From an uncultured Lachnospiraceae bacterium (GTDB lineage: Bacteria > Bacillota > Clostridia > Lachnospirales > Lachnospiraceae), in contig CAKRFU010000049.1 of NCBI GenBank assembly GCA_934320845.1, positions 1 to 6,890 of the forward strand: DNA of 6,890 nt, written 5' to 3'. Below, piece after piece: positions 5,814 through 6,890 of this stretch (position 1 is the stretch's first letter; each line of letters opens with the position of its first letter). The notes beneath the pieces were generated by a model. That model worked only from the letters and a program-made list of their open reading frames with translations. It ran no database searches and was not told the origin of the DNA. A program made the position numbers and the translations under genes.

Positions 5814-5927
5814 CTACATTCCAAGAAACCTATTAGCCATTACAATATTATTAATCATAATAATGGTGCTAGAAAATAAATAGTACAAACATTTATTTTC
5901 TTCCCATTCCCCCACCAAGTCAATCAT
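5814..5927 (-). CDS. small hypothetical ORF, 37 aa
   Basis: ATG at 5925-5927 overlaps the stop of the TmrB-like frame by eight bases. The frame reads MIDLVGEWEENKCLYYLFS, then a hydrophobic stretch (STIIMINNIVMANRFLGM) and TAG. It is in the same frame as the fragment at 5673-5804, separated from it by two stops, so it may be part of the same decayed gene rather than a peptide in its own right. No good ribosome binding site is seen. Confidence 0.2.
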   Translation of the reverse strand: MIDLVGEWEENKCLYYLFSSTIIMINNIVMANRFLGM

Positions 5928-6395
5928 CTTCTAATATACAAGTTTCTATCTCATCAACAATTTCTTTTATACTCCTATTCTCTGTACTAACTCTAATTGC
6001 ATTTGCATATGAGCTTTTCAAATAATTTATTTGCCATTCAACTTTTGCAATCTGCTGTGATTGCGCAGCTTGATCACGTATGCAATCATCTTTTATCCTT
6101 TGAATAATCACATCTTTTAAAGCTTCAAGAATTATATGAATCATTGGAATTTTTCTAGTTTCAAAATAATTTAATAATTCCATCTCGCATAATTTATCTA
6201 CAAGTGACATTGATACTATTGGTATTTTCCCTAATTGAATTTTCTCATCCAAAACGTAAAGTTATCCTTAATCCAATTTAACCAATATAAATCTGATTCT
6301 ATATATTCTGCATTTTTTTCTGAAAAAATTTCTGCTAATTTTGTTGCCACATGTGACTTTCCAACACCATTGGCTCCATCTATCCAAATAATCAT
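5920..6395 (-). pseudogene. TmrB-like P-loop protein, frameshifted and internally shortened
   Basis: The first part (6231-6395, 54 aa) begins MIIWIDGANGVGKSHVATKL, a Walker A P-loop (GANGVGKS) at the very N-terminus as in TmrB, the tunicamycin-resistance ATP-binding protein, and related AAA-type kinases. It ends out of frame at TAG (6231-6233). The second part resumes in another frame near 6250 with DEKIQLGKIPIVSMSLVDKL, then MIHIILEALKDVIIQRI, and ends CILEDD at 5920, matching TmrB's IVPMTIV...HFTLMASKETLLKRL layout and its C-terminal helix. Between the two, about 25-30 residues expected from TmrB are missing, so a deletion with frame change is likely. The ATG at 6393-6395 has GGGGG about 10 bases upstream. 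A working product is not expected unless translation slips. Confidence 0.7.
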
Positions 6396-6441
6396 TTATA
6401 TAATTCCCCCATTATGGTTGCACTAAAATAATATTCTCTGC

Positions 6442-6619
6442 CTACATTCTTTCTCGAACAAACAACTCAAGTGTCGTTTCTTCCTCAATTTCTTCTAACA
6501 TCAGCGCAGCCTTTGCCTGGTTAAATGCCATTTTCAAATTTTTACCAAATCCTATTACCAAATAAAATTGTGCAACAAATACAAGTGCATTACCCACTAT
6601 AAGTATCTATCAGTGACAT
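6442..6619 (-). pseudogene. fragment with CHAT/caspase-like C-terminal character, frameshifted
   Basis: GGAGGTG precedes an ATG (6617-6619) that opens only nine codons (MSLIDTYSG). A second frame, overlapping at GTG 6595-6597, continues for 51 codons: VGNALVFVAQFYLVIGFGKN, then LKMAFNQAKAALMLEEI, ending LFVRERM. The 'FVAQFY...G..LK.AF.QAK..LMLE' pattern recalls the final strand and helix of CHAT/caspase-fold domains, but the catalytic His and Cys would lie far upstream and are not here. It ends 46 bases before the TmrB-like start, so the two may once have been co-transcribed. Assignment is tentative; that it is a broken gene is more certain. Confidence 0.35.
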
Positions 6620-6638
6620 AAGCACCTCCACAAAATAT

Positions 6639-6644
6639 ATTATA
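6639..6644 (-). promoter_or_regulatory. possible -10 element before the 6442-6619 fragment
   Basis: A perfect TATAAT on the minus strand lies about 20 bases before the ATG at 6617-6619, with GGAGGTG (6623-6629) between them. No acceptable -35 is found 16-18 bases upstream, so the call is weak. Confidence 0.25.
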
Positions 6645-6711
6645 ATAAATATTTTAGCACAATATTCTATACGTAGATAGTACCAATCATTTTTTACAAT
6701 AACATGTCTAT

Positions 6712-6744
6712 AAAAAATACTGTATAGTAATTCCTATACAGTAT
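6712..6744. repeat. perfect 11-bp inverted repeat; operator or minus-strand terminator
   Basis: ATACTGTATAG (6717-6727) and CTATACAGTAT (6734-6744) are perfect inverted copies around six bases. On the minus strand the stem is followed by six Ts (6712-6717), so it could end a transcript coming from the IS-like side. On the plus strand its right arm overlaps a TATAAT (6742-6747), so it could instead be the operator of a repressor. The stem has only three GC pairs, weak for a terminator. Confidence 0.5.
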
Positions 6745-6767
6745 AATCATGCACATATTACAATCAC

Positions 6768-6790
6768 AACCACCGGCTTAGCCGGTGGTT
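6768..6790. repeat. perfect 10-bp hairpin, candidate transposase recognition stem
   Basis: AACCACCGGC and GCCGGTGGTT pair without mismatch around TTA. This is the most stable hairpin in the window and has the size of IS200/IS605 subterminal stems. Confidence 0.6.
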
Positions 6791-6798
6791 TGCTTTGC

Positions 6799-6816
6799 GG
6801 CCTATAAGGCCTTTTT
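6799..6816 (+). terminator. short terminator-like hairpin within the IS-like end
   Basis: GGCC, TATAA, GGCC followed by five Ts on the plus strand. The stem is GC-rich but only four pairs long, so it may be a terminator or one arm of a larger structured RNA. Confidence 0.4.
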
Positions 6817-6818
6817 GC

Positions 6819-6844
6819 CGGCGTCTGAGTCTAAAGACTCGCCG
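6819..6844. repeat. two-part stem-loop within the IS-like end
   Basis: CGGC (6819-6822) pairs with GCCG (6841-6844), and GAGTC (6827-6831) with GACTC (6836-6840) around TAAA, with four unpaired bases on one side. No T-run follows. Confidence 0.45.
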
Positions 6845-6890
6845 AAAGGTCTGCCCACCGCAACATCAGTTACTTACTTAAGCCCCCTGG

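Larger units (their letters stand above)
6751..6890. mobile_element. structured end of an IS200/IS605-type element (partial)
   Basis: Three strong stem-loops follow one another: AACCACCGGC/GCCGGTGGTT with a three-base loop, GGCC/GGCC with TATAA loop and a T-run, and CGGC...GCCG enclosing GAGTC/GACTC. The window ends in AGCCCCCTGG, which looks like the first arm of a fourth hairpin. GC content jumps sharply against the AT-rich flank. IS200/IS605 elements carry subterminal hairpins instead of inverted-repeat ends, and similar CCACCGGC-type hairpins are common beside tnpA/tnpB. No transposase codons are in the window, so the element's identity and edges are inferred. Confidence 0.5.

Noticed and set aside
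6235..6426. 63-aa plus-strand frame
   Set aside because: It is antisense to the Walker A part of the TmrB-like gene, which has clear family motifs.
1..6890. CRISPR array, tRNA or rRNA genes
   Set aside because: No regularly spaced direct repeats and no cloverleaf or conserved rRNA segments were seen on either strand.

Overview
The window is about one-third GC. Shine-Dalgarno sites are strong (GGAGG/AAGGAG), promoters are sigma-A-like, and nearly all genes are on the minus strand. Codon use and protein families (MATE exporter, CAT, Nudix, TetR, TmrB-like P-loop protein) point to a Clostridia-type Firmicute, most likely a gut Lachnospiraceae-like anaerobe. This assignment is inferred from style, not from a marker gene.

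Layout, read on the minus strand from high to low coordinates: (1) 6717-6890 holds a perfect 11-bp inverted repeat and a chain of strong stem-loops resembling the structured end of an IS200/IS605-type element. (2) 5673-6619 holds remnants: a C-terminal fragment with faint CHAT/caspase-like character, a TmrB-like P-loop gene broken by frameshift plus apparent deletion, and two small pieces upstream of cat. (3) 4981-5709 is an intact chloramphenicol acetyltransferase-family gene. (4) 4579-4854 is a perfect-spacing promoter and a long leader with two tandem attenuator units sharing one conserved motif, followed by an intact MATE exporter (3211-4578). I propose that the leader is a tandem riboswitch of the guanidine-IV (mepA) kind; the attenuator architecture is visible, the ligand is inferred. 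(5) 2184-3100 has its own promoter and carries a tiny ORF, an unrecognised 91-aa protein, a cytidine-deaminase fragment and a GNAT N-terminal fragment. (6) 1274-2132 has two convergent TetR genes: an intact one on the minus strand and a decayed one on the plus strand whose end overlaps it. (7) 118-1088 has a nitrilase-family gene cut just before its catalytic cysteine, abutting an intact Nudix hydrolase.

Taken together this looks like an accessory region where drug-resistance-type and small-molecule-modifying genes have accumulated and mostly decayed. The apparently functional genes are Nudix, TetR, MATE and cat. The most interesting part is the MATE leader: promoter, start of transcript, two motif-bearing terminators, a duplicated SD-like segment and a possible anti-SD pairing, all within 280 bases.
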